NCBI RefSeq assembly: GCF_900096945.1
Contig: NZ_FMKA01000038.1
Coordinates: 1-32,234, forward strand
DNA: 32,234 nucleotides
Reading direction: 5' to 3'
Source: Anaerobium acetethylicum
GTDB lineage: Bacteria > Bacillota > Clostridia > Lachnospirales > Lachnospiraceae
The notes beneath the pieces were generated by a model. That model saw only the letters and a program-made list of their open reading frames with translations, made no database searches and was not told the DNA's origin. Position numbers and translations under genes: made by a program. This document shows positions 14,419 to 22,424 of the stretch, in pieces (positions within the stretch are counted from its first letter, which is position 1; each line of letters begins with the position of its first letter).

Positions 14419-15254
14419 TAACTTATATCATTATACGTGGATACTGGTATATTTTCAAGCAGAACCGTTATGCTCTTGTGGAGCACCGGGTGTATGAGAT
14501 AAGGCGCAATCTCCTTCAGCGGCTTCAGCACGAATTCCCTGTCCTGCATCAGAGGGTGAGGCAGTATGATTTTTTCCTCATTGCTTATGAGGTCGTCATA
14601 CAGAAGCACATCCAGATCCATGGTCCTCGGTCCCCACTTAATTTCCCGCTTCCTGCCAAGCTTCGTTTCGATTGCCATCAGCATGTCCATCAGTTCTTCC
14701 GGCTCCAGGAAGGTGTCAGCTTCGATAACCGCATTCAGGAATTTATCCTGATCGGCATATCCCCAGGGCTCCGTTTCCATAAAAGAGGAGCATTTCAGGA
14801 TTTTTGTGTGCCCCTTCTCTTCCAGGCGTCTCATTGCATGCTTTAGATTTTCCTCTTTGTCACCCATGTTCGAACCGAGCCCGATATATGCCCTGTGCCA
14901 TCTTCTTTCAACCATGATTTCAATGGTGTCCAGCTGCATCTTTACAGGCGCCCAGGGTTTCTGCAGAAACACCTTTACCCCTCTTATAAGCGGGTACTCC
15001 CTGAGAATGAATTCCGCAATGTTCAGGGCCGCCGTCTCGATCAGATCATAGGTTTCCCTGACGAATTCCCTGCTGACGGCTTCGCAGAGTTCTCCGTAGT
15101 GAACGGTATCGGAAATCTCCCTGCTCCGTCCTGCCTTCTTCAGATCCAGATCCAGCTCCATGGATAGCACAAAAAGCTGCCCGAGCCTCTTTTCTTCCGG
15201 CATCACGCCGTGGTTTGCAAAAATCTTCAGATTCCTGATGTACATTTTATCCAA
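14418..15254 (-). CDS. folBK: Fused dihydroneopterin aldolase / HPPK (FolB-FolK)
   Basis: This bifunctional folate enzyme of 278 aa converts dihydroneopterin to 6-hydroxymethyl-dihydropterin (FolB half, about residues 1-118, with ANHGVMPEEK, VHYGEL, LIETAALNIAEFI and KPWAP) and then pyrophosphorylates it (FolK half, about 120-278, with YIGLGSNMGD, ETEPWG, RTMDLDVLLYDD and PHPLMQDREFVL). Both halves look intact. The start is TTG at 15254, seven bases behind GGAGGT, and overlaps the end of folP by 8 bases, so translation is coupled. ATG at 15245 is a possible alternative but badly spaced. The fusion order FolB-FolK is common in Clostridia. Confidence 0.93.
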   Translation of the reverse strand: MDKMYIRNLKIFANHGVMPEEKRLGQLFVLSMELDLDLKKAGRSREISDTVHYGELCEAVSREFVRETYDLIETAALNIAEFILREYPLIRGVKVFLQKPWAPVKMQLDTIEIMVERRWHRAYIGLGSNMGDKEENLKHAMRRLEEKGHTKILKCSSFMETEPWGYADQDKFLNAVIEADTFLEPEELMDMLMAIETKLGRKREIKWGPRTMDLDVLLYDDLISNEEKIILPHPLMQDREFVLKPLKEIAPYLIHPVLHKSITVLLENIPVSTYNDIS

Positions 15255-16074
15255 TTTGATTACCTCCGCTGCGGATGATGGCATCTGTCATCCTGGCAGC
15301 ACGTTCATTCTGAAGCACGTCGTGTACCCTTACAAAGTCGCACGCACCTTTCATCATTCCGATAACAGTTGTTGCCAGTGTTCCTTCCACCCGTTCTTCC
15401 ACCGGAAGGTCCAATGCTATGCCTATCATGGATTTTCTGGATGTCCCGAGAAGTATCGGGTAGCCCAGCACTTTCAGCATTTCAAGATTGTTCATGACCT
15501 CCAGGTTCTGGGCATAGTCCTTTGCGAACCCAATACCGGGATCCAGCATGATATTGTCGTCGCTGACTCCTGCTGCCCTTGCGATCTGGATGCTCTCCCT
15601 TAAATCCATCAGCAGGTCATCCATAAGGTCATCGTAGTCATTGTTGTTCCTGTTGTGCATCAGACAGCATGCCACATTGTATTCTGCCACAACATCGGCA
15701 ATTCCCTTTTCAGCCTTGAATCCCCAGACGTCGTTTATGAGGCCTGCTCCTGCCTTTATAGCTTCCTCCGCCACTTTTTTCTTGTAAGTATCGACTGATA
15801 TCGGGATATCAAATTCGTTGCTGATCATGGAAATGATCGGAACAACCCTTGAGATTTCCTCATCGTCGCTAATCTTTATATAGCCCGGCCTCGTGGATTC
15901 TCCGCCTACATCTATAATGTCAGCCCCGTCATAGATCATCTTTTTGACCTTTTCTCTTGCTCTGTCGATGCTGTTGAATTTTCCCCCATCCGAAAAGGAG
16001 TCCGGTGTTACGTTAAGAATCCCCATGATATAGGTTCTCTCTCCTATTTTAAAATCTCTTCCGTTTATGATCAT
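15247..16074 (-). CDS. folP: Dihydropteroate synthase
   Basis: The 275-aa TIM-barrel enzyme joins 6-hydroxymethyl-dihydropterin pyrophosphate to p-aminobenzoate, and is the target of sulfonamides. Family motifs are complete: MGILNVTPDSFSDGGKF (about 17-33), DIGGESTRPG-type (DVGGESTRPGY), SVDTYK, LINDVWG, MHNRN, DPGIGFAKD, LLGTSRKS and the final VRVHDV. The ribosome site AAAGGATG lies rather far (about 13 bases) from the ATG. It follows the HD gene by 66 bases and overlaps folBK, giving the order HD protein, folP, folBK. Other folate genes (folE, folC) are not in the window. Confidence 0.95.
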   Translation of the reverse strand: MIINGRDFKIGERTYIMGILNVTPDSFSDGGKFNSIDRAREKVKKMIYDGADIIDVGGESTRPGYIKISDDEEISRVVPIISMISNEFDIPISVDTYKKKVAEEAIKAGAGLINDVWGFKAEKGIADVVAEYNVACCLMHNRNNNDYDDLMDDLLMDLRESIQIARAAGVSDDNIMLDPGIGFAKDYAQNLEVMNNLEMLKVLGYPILLGTSRKSMIGIALDLPVEERVEGTLATTVIGMMKGACDFVRVHDVLQNERAARMTDAIIRSGGNQIG

Positions 16075-16140
16075 GAATCACTATCATCCTTTCCCCGAAC
16101 CTGGAGTTGATCAGCCTGCCGGCTGAACGTTTCCAAATTC

Positions 16141-16614
16141 CTAATAATATATGCTTCTATTCTTCTTCTGCGGGTCCCAGTTGCATTCCTCTGCCGCTTC
16201 ACATGTGAAACAGGGCCTTGAAAGCTTGTCAGCCCTGTAGATGAGTTCTGCGAATCTAGCGCTTTCCTGCTCCCTGTGCCCCAGGATTCCTCTGCCTATA
16301 AGGCTGCTCTCCTCCGGTGTGAAATCCTGCCTCTCAAGAAATTTCCTGGCCAGGTCCCAGGAAGCTTTTTCATGGGGTATCTGTTGTTCGTACTGCATAA
16401 ATTTCCCAATATCGTGGAGAAGGGCTGTGACATAGATGATTTCTTTTGGATACCCCTGCTGTTCTTCCATGTTTATGATCCAGGCTATCCTTGCAACATC
16501 CAGAAAATGTTCGAGCCCGTGCCTGCAGAAAATCCTGCCTGTTTCCGCATTTCTGTTCCTATCCAGATAATAGCGGTATTCTTTATCCTGAAGTATGGCA
16601 TTGAACCTCTCCAT
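16141..16614 (-). CDS. HD-domain phosphohydrolase in folate cluster
   Basis: The 157-aa product is a compact HD-superfamily protein. Metal ligands are seen in RHGLEHFLDVARIA (H32, H36) and LLHDIGKF (H67, D68). A Cys-rich end (CFTCEAAEEC) may hold a further metal. HD proteins of this size are phosphatases or phosphodiesterases. It is the first gene before folP and folBK, so it may act on a pterin phosphate, for example the dihydroneopterin phosphate step, which in many Firmicutes has no assigned enzyme; the archaeal MptB, another HD protein, works at the equivalent point. This role is inferred from position only. GGAGG lies seven bases before the ATG. Confidence 0.82.
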   Translation of the reverse strand: MERFNAILQDKEYRYYLDRNRNAETGRIFCRHGLEHFLDVARIAWIINMEEQQGYPKEIIYVTALLHDIGKFMQYEQQIPHEKASWDLARKFLERQDFTPEESSLIGRGILGHREQESARFAELIYRADKLSRPCFTCEAAEECNWDPQKKNRSIYY

Positions 16615-16721
16615 ATTGCTGCCTCCGTATCTGTCAGATCAGGCCTGATACTGCCTGATTTCTATTAATAATATTTTTTCACTATTCATTACAGCGTTCT
16701 TCATCGTCACGCAAAGTGATA

Positions 16722-16760
16722 GAAAAAACACCTCGCGGCACAGTGGCTCTGAACAGTTAC
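16722..16760. repeat. Interspersed element copy B
   Basis: The A-run, CCTCGCGG, eight variable bases, CTCTGAACAGTTAC match copy A with identical spacing. It lies about 110 bases upstream of the HD gene, in the leader or promoter region of the folate operon. Confidence 0.55.
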
Positions 16761-16817
16761 AATAATATTAACAAATATAGAAGAATATGTCCATAAAAAG
16801 GGACTGCGCTAAATTGG

Positions 16818-16853
16818 AAAATCCGCCCGGCATTCAGCTTCCGAGCGGATTTT
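16818..16853 (-). terminator. Terminator behind the GntR regulator gene
   Basis: AAAATCCGCCCGG (16818-16830) pairs with CCGAGCGGATTTT (16841-16853) with one mismatch and a 10-base loop. T-runs occur on both strands, longer on the plus side. It separates the hexuronate block from the folate block. Confidence 0.7.
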
Positions 16854-16927
16854 TTATTACATTAGGTTGGAATGTATTATAATGGTTAGAATAAAGTTAT
16901 TGTATTTGGAATTTTTTCTATTTCTTG

Positions 16928-17602
16928 TTATTTAAAATAATGCGGGTATTTCATTTTCAGTTCCTTTTCATCAACAATATAACGTGAAAGGTGCTTTGAT
17001 ATGATTTCCTTTGCCGCTGTCTTGTCCTTGTTTCTGATTGCCTCAACTATAGAACGATGGTCCGAAATTACTTTCTTGTCCTTGATCACAATGAGGCTCA
17101 GGCTTCGCACGCGATCAAAGTGGGCCATAAGGTCTCCTAACAGCCTGTAAACCATATTTTTGTTGCAGGTTTTATACAGCAGCTCATGAAATTTGTCGTC
17201 GAGCTGAAACTGCTTGTCCAGTTGTTCATGTTCGAGATAATACTCCTGCATCCTGAGGTTTTCCTCGAGCATTAACAGATCGTGTTCTGAAGCAGTATCA
17301 CAGGCCTGTTCAACCATAGCCGTCTCAAGGGTCTGCCTCAAAAACCTTATCTCATCGACCAGTTCGCTGTCAATCAGGGAAATCACGCTGCCCCTTTGAG
17401 GGTAGATTTCTACGATATTAAGCTTGCTGAGTTCGATAAGCGCCTCCCTGACAGGGGTCCGGCTGATTCCCATTTCGGCAGCCAGCTCGTTTTCGCTCAC
17501 GGTGGTCCCTGGTTCCAGATCCAATGAAATAATATTCTGTTTGATCGTGCGGAATGCATATTCCCTTGCACTTTCTCTTTTCTCTCGTTCAGTTATTTTC
17601 AT
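16928..17602 (-). CDS. GntR family regulator, FadR subfamily (hexuronate)
   Basis: The 224-aa product has an N-terminal winged helix (about residues 12-75, with ELAAEMGISRTPVREALIEL as the recognition part) and a C-terminal FCD ligand-binding domain of helices (about 85-215) with the metal-binding His/Asp pattern (LDDKFHELLY). FCD regulators typically bind acidic sugar catabolites. Its position directly behind uxaC-uxuA-uxuB points to control of hexuronate use, in the manner of UxuR/ExuR. GGAGA lies six bases before the ATG. A near-perfect inverted repeat 30 bases upstream of the gene may be its own operator. The true inducer (fructuronate, mannonate or KDG) cannot be told. Confidence 0.85.
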   Translation of the reverse strand: MKITEREKRESAREYAFRTIKQNIISLDLEPGTTVSENELAAEMGISRTPVREALIELSKLNIVEIYPQRGSVISLIDSELVDEIRFLRQTLETAMVEQACDTASEHDLLMLEENLRMQEYYLEHEQLDKQFQLDDKFHELLYKTCNKNMVYRLLGDLMAHFDRVRSLSLIVIKDKKVISDHRSIVEAIRNKDKTAAKEIISKHLSRYIVDEKELKMKYPHYFK

Positions 17603-17631
17603 ATAATTTCTCCATTTAATTTATTTTCAAC

Positions 17632-17660
17632 TGTCCACATGAATGTCCTCAATGTGTACA
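17632..17660 (-). promoter_or_regulatory. Inverted repeat upstream of the GntR gene
   Basis: TGTCCACAT (17632-17640) and ATGTGTACA (17652-17660) match at eight of nine positions around 11 bases. The sequence TTGTACAC on the minus strand resembles part of the palindrome at the uxaC promoter (TTGTATAC on the plus strand). It may be an autoregulatory site. Confidence 0.4.
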
Positions 17661-17708
17661 AATGATCGGCTTGCGGTCGACATAATCAACTTTTCGGCCT
17701 AATGGATA

Positions 17709-17761
17709 CTGCCTGCCATAGCACACCGTCCGCGCTTCCCTTGGCAGTCGGCAGGGACGGT
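17709..17761 (-). ncRNA. Possible pseudoknotted RNA between uxuB and the GntR gene
   Basis: On the minus strand ACCGTCC (17761-17755) pairs perfectly with GGACGGT (17731-17725). The loop contains CTGCCA (17747-17742), which pairs with TGGCAG (17718-17713) beyond the stem, an H-type pseudoknot order with loops of 7, 10 and 6 bases. The surrounding 220-bp gap has higher GC than other gaps. It may be a terminator-like structure of uxuB or a leader element of the regulator. I could not match it to a known riboswitch. Confidence 0.35.
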
Positions 17762-17822
17762 ATGATGTAGATTCAGCGGATCTTTCTCTCGGGACAAGTG
17801 AGACGTGACAACTCATCTTATG

Positions 17823-19430
17823 CTATGCAAGATATTTTTTCAGCGTGTTCCTGATAGCGCCGACGCCCTGATTCAGCTCAGCGAACATTGCTTCCACCTT
17901 TTCTCCAAGGCCTGCTTCATAAAGGTCTACTCCGAAGACTGCTTTGTTTGATAAGATTTTTTCAAGTGCCGCATGAACGCCTTCAGTCTGTCCGAACTTG
18001 ATGTCTTTCATGATCTCAGTCAGGGAAGGAAGCAGCGGATCCGGGCTCAGTTCAAATGCATTTCCATTGTCGTCGATTGCCATCAGGTAACGGCACCATC
18101 CCGCAAATACGAGTGGAATGAACTGAAGGTCAGCTACATTTAATTCATCGCTTGCAATATAAGCTTTGATTGTTTCTCCAAAACGGATGCCCACTTTCTG
18201 TGATGTGTCGCAGGCAATCCTCTGCGGCGTATCAGGCATGAATGGATTTGGCAGGCGTACCTGTAAAACTTCATCAATAAAGTCTTTTGGATTAATAATA
18301 CCAGGATTTACCACTACTGGCAACCCCTCCTTGTATCCAACTTTTTCAACAAGTGCAACTAATTCTTTGTCATTCATTTCATCTGAAATTTTTTCATAGG
18401 AAAGAAGGCATCCATAAATTGCAAGTGCTGTGTGAAGAGGATTCAGGCATGTGCAGACTTTCATCTTTTCTACCTTGTCAACTGTTTCCTTGTCAGTGTA
18501 GAGGATTCCGCCCTGATCTAAAGGAAGACGTCCGTTCAGGAATCTGTCTTCGATTACAAGATACTGGGATTCTTCTGCATTTACGAAAGGTGCTACATAG
18601 GTATTCTTTGATGTGATAACGGAGTCCGTATCTTCAAATCCTGCTTCTTTTAACATTTCAATAACTGAATCTGCAGGTCTTGGTGTGATTTTGTCAATCA
18701 TTGACCATGGATAGGAAATGCTTTCAGTTGCATAAGTAAGGAATTCTGGTTCAACAACCTTGTTTTCCACCCATTTTTCTGCAAAGGCAACCACTGCCTC
18801 CTGCAGCTTTGTTCCATTGTGTGAACAGTTATCCATGCTGACCAATGTAAGAGGAGTCTTTCCATTTTTAAATCTTGAATAGCATAATGCTGCAAGCTTT
18901 CCGATATAGCTTGATGCAGTTTCAGGCGCTTTTTCGAAGTCTGCAGCCACATCTCCCAGGAATTCACCCTTCGCATTTACCAGGCTGTATCCTTTTTCCG
19001 TGATTGTAAAGGACGCCATCTTGAGGCTTGGGCTGTTGAAGATTTCAGTAAGACGTGCCCAGTCTGCTTTGTTCTGTGTATCTACACAGAGTGATTCAGC
19101 GATGCTTCCGATTACTTTTTTTTCGAGAGATCCGTCTGCTTTCAGTGTTACAAGAACGCATAAATCATCGAAATTCTTGTAGCTCTTTTCGATGATTTCA
19201 TAGTCATAGCCTTCCGCAACGATAATTCCCGTTTTCAGGATGCCCCTGTTCAGAAGATCCTGGCATACTGCAGCCGGGAATGCCCTGAAGATATTTCCGC
19301 CTCCGAAATGTACCCATTCCGGCGTTTCTTTTGTTGCTTTGATCATCTGTTCTCTATCGAACTTTGGAAGCTCAAATCCCTGGTCTTCCCAAACTTTAGC
19401 ATTTGCCAATTCTTTCTGATTTAATTTCAT
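17823..19430 (-). CDS. uxuB: Fructuronate reductase / D-mannonate oxidoreductase
   Basis: The 535-aa product is a long-chain dehydrogenase of the mannitol dehydrogenase family, which reduces D-fructuronate to D-mannonate with NADH. The Rossmann motif appears as HFGGGNIFRAF (about 40-50), the catalytic region as SMDNCSHNG, and the C-terminal domain starts at CLNPLHTALAIYG. It is somewhat longer than E. coli UxuB (486 aa), as is usual in Clostridia. The start at 19430 has GAGGG six bases upstream. It lies third in the operon uxaC, uxuA, uxuB, after a gap with a perfect 10-bp hairpin, and before the GntR regulator. A tagaturonate reductase (UxaB) role is less likely beside uxuA. Confidence 0.9.
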   Translation of the reverse strand: MKLNQKELANAKVWEDQGFELPKFDREQMIKATKETPEWVHFGGGNIFRAFPAAVCQDLLNRGILKTGIIVAEGYDYEIIEKSYKNFDDLCVLVTLKADGSLEKKVIGSIAESLCVDTQNKADWARLTEIFNSPSLKMASFTITEKGYSLVNAKGEFLGDVAADFEKAPETASSYIGKLAALCYSRFKNGKTPLTLVSMDNCSHNGTKLQEAVVAFAEKWVENKVVEPEFLTYATESISYPWSMIDKITPRPADSVIEMLKEAGFEDTDSVITSKNTYVAPFVNAEESQYLVIEDRFLNGRLPLDQGGILYTDKETVDKVEKMKVCTCLNPLHTALAIYGCLLSYEKISDEMNDKELVALVEKVGYKEGLPVVVNPGIINPKDFIDEVLQVRLPNPFMPDTPQRIACDTSQKVGIRFGETIKAYIASDELNVADLQFIPLVFAGWCRYLMAIDDNGNAFELSPDPLLPSLTEIMKDIKFGQTEGVHAALEKILSNKAVFGVDLYEAGLGEKVEAMFAELNQGVGAIRNTLKKYLA

Positions 19431-19469
19431 ATTTGTCCCTCTTTCATTCATAAGGTTTCATATTTGATA

Positions 19470-19497
19470 GGAAACGGCCAAAAAGCAGGCCGTTTCC
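19470..19497 (-). repeat. Intercistronic hairpin between uxuA and uxuB
   Basis: GGAAACGGCC (19470-19479) and GGCCGTTTCC (19488-19497) form a perfect 10-bp stem with an 8-base loop. No T-run follows on the minus strand, so it is more likely an RNA stability or processing element than a full terminator. Confidence 0.6.
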
Positions 19498-19510
19498 GAA
19501 TTTGAATTAT

Positions 19511-20560
19511 TTATTTGTTTCCTAACTTTTTGAGTGTTTCCAGGATTCCTGTAAGGTAGCTTACTCCGAGAGCTCTGTCATAGAGTCCGTATCCCGGACG
19601 TCCTGTTTCACCCCAGATCATTCTTCCATGGTCAGGTCTTATATATCCGTCAAAACCGTTCTTGTAAAGGATTTCCATGATCTTAACCATATCTAAAGAA
19701 CCGCAGTCTGAGTAATGTGCGCTTTCTTCAAATCCGTTGTTCTCTAACCACTTGACGTTTCTTACGTGCATGAAGTGGATACGTCCCATTTTGGAATATT
19801 TGTCGATCATGTTGTAGATGTTGTTTGAAGCGACACATCCTAATGAACCTGTGCAGAGTGTAAGTCCGTTTGCCGGGCTGTCAACCAGCTTTAAGAATCT
19901 GTCGAGATTCTCTTCATTTGTGATGATTCTTGGAAGGCCGAAGATGTCGAACGGCGGATCGTCTGGATGGATTGCCATCACTACGCCGCTTTCCTCCGCA
20001 ACTGGAATGATTTCTTTTAAGAAATACTCTAAGTTGCTCCAGAGCTGTTCTTTGTCGACTTTGGCATATTCGTCAAATACAACTTTCATGCTTTCTTTTG
20101 TATAGCTTGAATCCCAGCCTGGAAGTGCGAGTTCGCCTGTAAGCGGATCCATGGCTGCAAGCTGTTCCGGATAGTAGACAAGTGCTGTTGAACCGTCTTC
20201 GAGTTCTTTATCGAGCTGGGTTCTTGTCCAGTCGAAAACAGGCATGAAGTTGTAGCAGATGCATTTGATTCCTGCTTTTCCAAGTCTTCTGATGTTTTCT
20301 TTGTAGTTTGCAATATATTTGTCTCTTGTGTCCTTGCCTAATTTGATGTCTTCATGTACTGGAACGCTTTCAATAACGTCAAATCCAAGACCAGCTGCTT
20401 CTACAGTTGCCTTTAATTTGCTGATGCTCTCATTGCTCCATACTTCTCCAACAGGCACATCATATACTGCAGTTACGATGCTCTGCATCTGTGGAATCTG
20501 TTTGATGTATTCAAGTTTAACTTTGTCGTCTACTCCATACCAACGAAATGAAAATTTCAT
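19511..20560 (-). CDS. uxuA: Mannonate dehydratase
   Basis: The 349-aa TIM-barrel enzyme removes water from D-mannonate to give 2-keto-3-deoxy-D-gluconate, using Fe(II) or Mn(II). The characteristic N-terminus MKFSFRWYG, the active-site block [18 protein letters not shown], the CTGSLG block, HFMHVRN and the final DHGRMIWGE are all present. Length fits the Gram-positive form (about 350-360 aa, shorter than E. coli UxuA). The start at 20560 is chosen because GGTGG lies five bases upstream; an ATG four codons earlier is too close to its site. The next genes of the pathway, KDG kinase and aldolase, are not in the window. Confidence 0.95.
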   Translation of the reverse strand: MKFSFRWYGVDDKVKLEYIKQIPQMQSIVTAVYDVPVGEVWSNESISKLKATVEAAGLGFDVIESVPVHEDIKLGKDTRDKYIANYKENIRRLGKAGIKCICYNFMPVFDWTRTQLDKELEDGSTALVYYPEQLAAMDPLTGELALPGWDSSYTKESMKVVFDEYAKVDKEQLWSNLEYFLKEIIPVAEESGVVMAIHPDDPPFDIFGLPRIITNEENLDRFLKLVDSPANGLTLCTGSLGCVASNNIYNMIDKYSKMGRIHFMHVRNVKWLENNGFEESAHYSDCGSLDMVKIMEILYKNGFDGYIRPDHGRMIWGETGRPGYGLYDRALGVSYLTGILETLKKLGNK

Positions 20561-20668
20561 TCGTGCCACCATCCTATTCTTAATTTTATTTATTGTTATT
20601 GTTAATTATAACCCTCATCTTGGGTGACGATTCAGGACTGGGTCCCTCCTGGTCACAAATAATTCTTT

Positions 20669-22069
20669 TTACAGCTCAATGCCAAAATATGCAACGGCAT
20701 TGTTATATGATATATCCTGCATCATCTTTCCAACAAACTCCATGTCCGCAGGATACTGTCCTTCTTCTATGAGATTCCCAATCTTATTGCAGAGGATTCT
20801 TCTGAAGTATTCATGTCTTGGGAATGAAAGGAAGCTTCTGGAATCCGTCAGCATTCCGACGAATTTTGAAATCATGCCAAGCTGGCTTAATGCCTCCATC
20901 TGTTTTTCCATTCCGTCCTTCTGATCGCAGAACCACCATCCTGAGCCGAACTGAACCTTTGCCGCGCAGCTTCCGTCCTGGAAATTGCCGATCATTGTGG
21001 CAAGCACTTCATTGTCCCTTGGGTTCAGGCAGTAAAGGATCGTCTTTGGAAGCCTGCCTTCAAAATCAAGGTCATCCATGAATGCGCTGAGGTCTTTCGC
21101 AAAATTCTTGTCGTCTATGGAATCCATTCCGATATCTGCGCCGAGCTTTTTGAAAAGTCTCGTCGAGTTGTTTCTCAGTGCCCCTATATGGATCTGCATT
21201 GTCCATCCTAATTCGTGGTAAACTTTTCCTAATGTATGAAGCACGTTTCCTTCGAATCCTGCGGATTCTGCATCTGTGATTTCTTCTCCGTTGATTGCTT
21301 TCTGGAATATCAGTTCAGCTTCCGCATCGGAGCAGTCCCTGTAGGCGAAATTATCCATTCCGTGATCGCTTACTCTTGCGCCTGCCTCGTGGAAATAATG
21401 GATCCTTTCAACAAGGGCATTCTTGAGGTCTGCATGGGTTTCAATTTCATATCCAGCTGCATCGCCAAGATCCTTAAGGTAGGATACGAATCCCGGTTTT
21501 CTGATATGCACTGCATTGTCAGGACGGAACGTGGGAAGAACTTTGACTTCAAACTCCTCTTTAAGCTTCTTGTGATATTCAAGGGTGTCTTTTGGATCGT
21601 CCGTCGTACACAGTACTTTTGCATTGGATCTGCGTATCAGGTTCCTTACGCTGAATTCCTTTTCAGCCAATTTGGCATTGCACTTTTCCCAGATTGCATC
21701 GCATGTGGTTGGTGACAGTGTTTCATGGATATCGAAATATCGCTGAAGTTCAAGATGAGTCCAGTGATATAAGGGATTTCCAATCAGATAAGGGACCATC
21801 TCAGCCCACTTTTTAAATTTCTCGTAATCCGGCTGGTCTCCGGTGATGTATGATTCATCAATTCCAAATGTTCTCATGGCACGCCATTTGTAATGATCCC
21901 CGCCTAACCATACCTGTGTGATATTTTCAAAATTGATGTCATCATAAATCTGCTTCACTGGCAAATGATTGTGGTAATCATAAATAGGCATCTTCTCGGC
22001 ATAATTGTGGTATAATTCCCGTGCCGTTTCTGTCTTCAGCAAAAATTCGCTGGTCATAAATTTTTCCAT
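20669..22069 (-). CDS. uxaC: Glucuronate (uronate) isomerase
   Basis: The 466-aa enzyme interconverts D-glucuronate and D-fructuronate (and galacturonate and tagaturonate). It is a member of the amidohydrolase-like superfamily with the metal motif YDYHNHLP (about residues 29-36). Other blocks are HWTHLELQRYF, LCTTDDP, and WTMQIHIGALRNNS. The start at 22069 has GGAGG five bases upstream; ATG at 22081 lies before this site and is not used. It is the first gene of the hexuronate operon, with a near-perfect promoter, a palindrome at the start site and a structured leader of about 110 bases. In this setting glucuronate use through mannonate is the main role, since uxuA and uxuB follow and uxaAB do not. 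Confidence 0.95.
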   Translation of the reverse strand: MEKFMTSEFLLKTETARELYHNYAEKMPIYDYHNHLPVKQIYDDINFENITQVWLGGDHYKWRAMRTFGIDESYITGDQPDYEKFKKWAEMVPYLIGNPLYHWTHLELQRYFDIHETLSPTTCDAIWEKCNAKLAEKEFSVRNLIRRSNAKVLCTTDDPKDTLEYHKKLKEEFEVKVLPTFRPDNAVHIRKPGFVSYLKDLGDAAGYEIETHADLKNALVERIHYFHEAGARVSDHGMDNFAYRDCSDAEAELIFQKAINGEEITDAESAGFEGNVLHTLGKVYHELGWTMQIHIGALRNNSTRLFKKLGADIGMDSIDDKNFAKDLSAFMDDLDFEGRLPKTILYCLNPRDNEVLATMIGNFQDGSCAAKVQFGSGWWFCDQKDGMEKQMEALSQLGMISKFVGMLTDSRSFLSFPRHEYFRRILCNKIGNLIEEGQYPADMEFVGKMMQDISYNNAVAYFGIEL

Positions 22070-22097
22070 GGCTTCCTCCATACTTCTTGATCATGGT

Positions 22098-22159
22098 GAG
22101 CAGCGGTTATGCAGAAACAGATATCATAAACCCGCTCTGCCGGCAGAAAGCCGCTGCTC
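22098..22159 (-). promoter_or_regulatory. Structured leader of the uxaC transcript
   Basis: GAGCAGCGG (22098-22106) and CCGCTGCTC (22151-22159) form a perfect 9-bp stem that closes a 44-base loop holding an inner palindrome CTGCCGGCAG (22137-22146). It lies wholly in the untranslated leader, about 20 bases before the ribosome site. It may stabilise the operon mRNA. Confidence 0.45.
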
Positions 22160-22172
22160 TCCGCTGAACTTG

Positions 22173-22184
22173 TATACTAGTATA
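22173..22184 (-). promoter_or_regulatory. Putative operator palindrome at the uxaC start site
   Basis: TATACTAGTATA is a perfect 12-bp palindrome beginning five bases downstream of the -10 box, at the predicted transcription start. It is the natural candidate for binding by the GntR regulator of the same operon. Confidence 0.6.
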
Positions 22185-22189
22185 GTAAT

Positions 22190-22218
22190 ATTATATTTGT
22201 TGCGATTTCTATTGTCAA
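22190..22218 (-). promoter_or_regulatory. Consensus sigma-A promoter of the uxaC operon
   Basis: Minus strand -35 TTGACA (22213-22218), 17-bp spacer, -10 TATAAT (22190-22195). All twelve bases match consensus. Confidence 0.85.
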
Positions 22219-22352
22219 GCATAAACCGTTGTGTTGTTCTTTTTTGTTGATTTTAACTTAAAAGCTGTTCTTTATGTTCCATTTAAAGCTGATTCCCGCT
22301 GCACTCCATTTTGGCTGTCCTGCATAGGATTTTCGGGGGCCTGAATCATAAA

Positions 22353-22392
22353 AAAAGGGCAGAAGCCGTAGACCAATGGCTTCTGCCCTTTT
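22353..22392 (-). terminator. Terminator behind the DUF554 gene
   Basis: AAAAGGGCAGAAGCC (22353-22367) and GGCTTCTGCCCTTTT (22378-22392) form a perfect 15-bp stem; seven T follow on the minus strand. It separates the DUF554 group from the uxaC promoter. The rest of the gap, 22219-22352, shows nothing recognisable. Confidence 0.88.
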
Positions 22393-22424
22393 CAGGCATT
22401 TATATAATTTGCACAAATTTCAAT

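Larger units (their letters stand above)
16615..16927. other. Gap between the GntR gene and the HD-folate operon
   Basis: This stretch of 313 bases holds a terminator (16818-16853) and interspersed element copy B (16722-16760). The part 16761-16800 is AT-rich and should contain the promoter of the HD-folate operon, but no clear -35/-10 pair is seen. No gene is visible. Confidence 0.5.

Noticed and set aside
20561-20668. TATAAT-like hexamer between uxaC and uxuA as an internal promoter
   Set aside because: No acceptable -35 box at 16-18 bases; an internal promoter cannot be supported.
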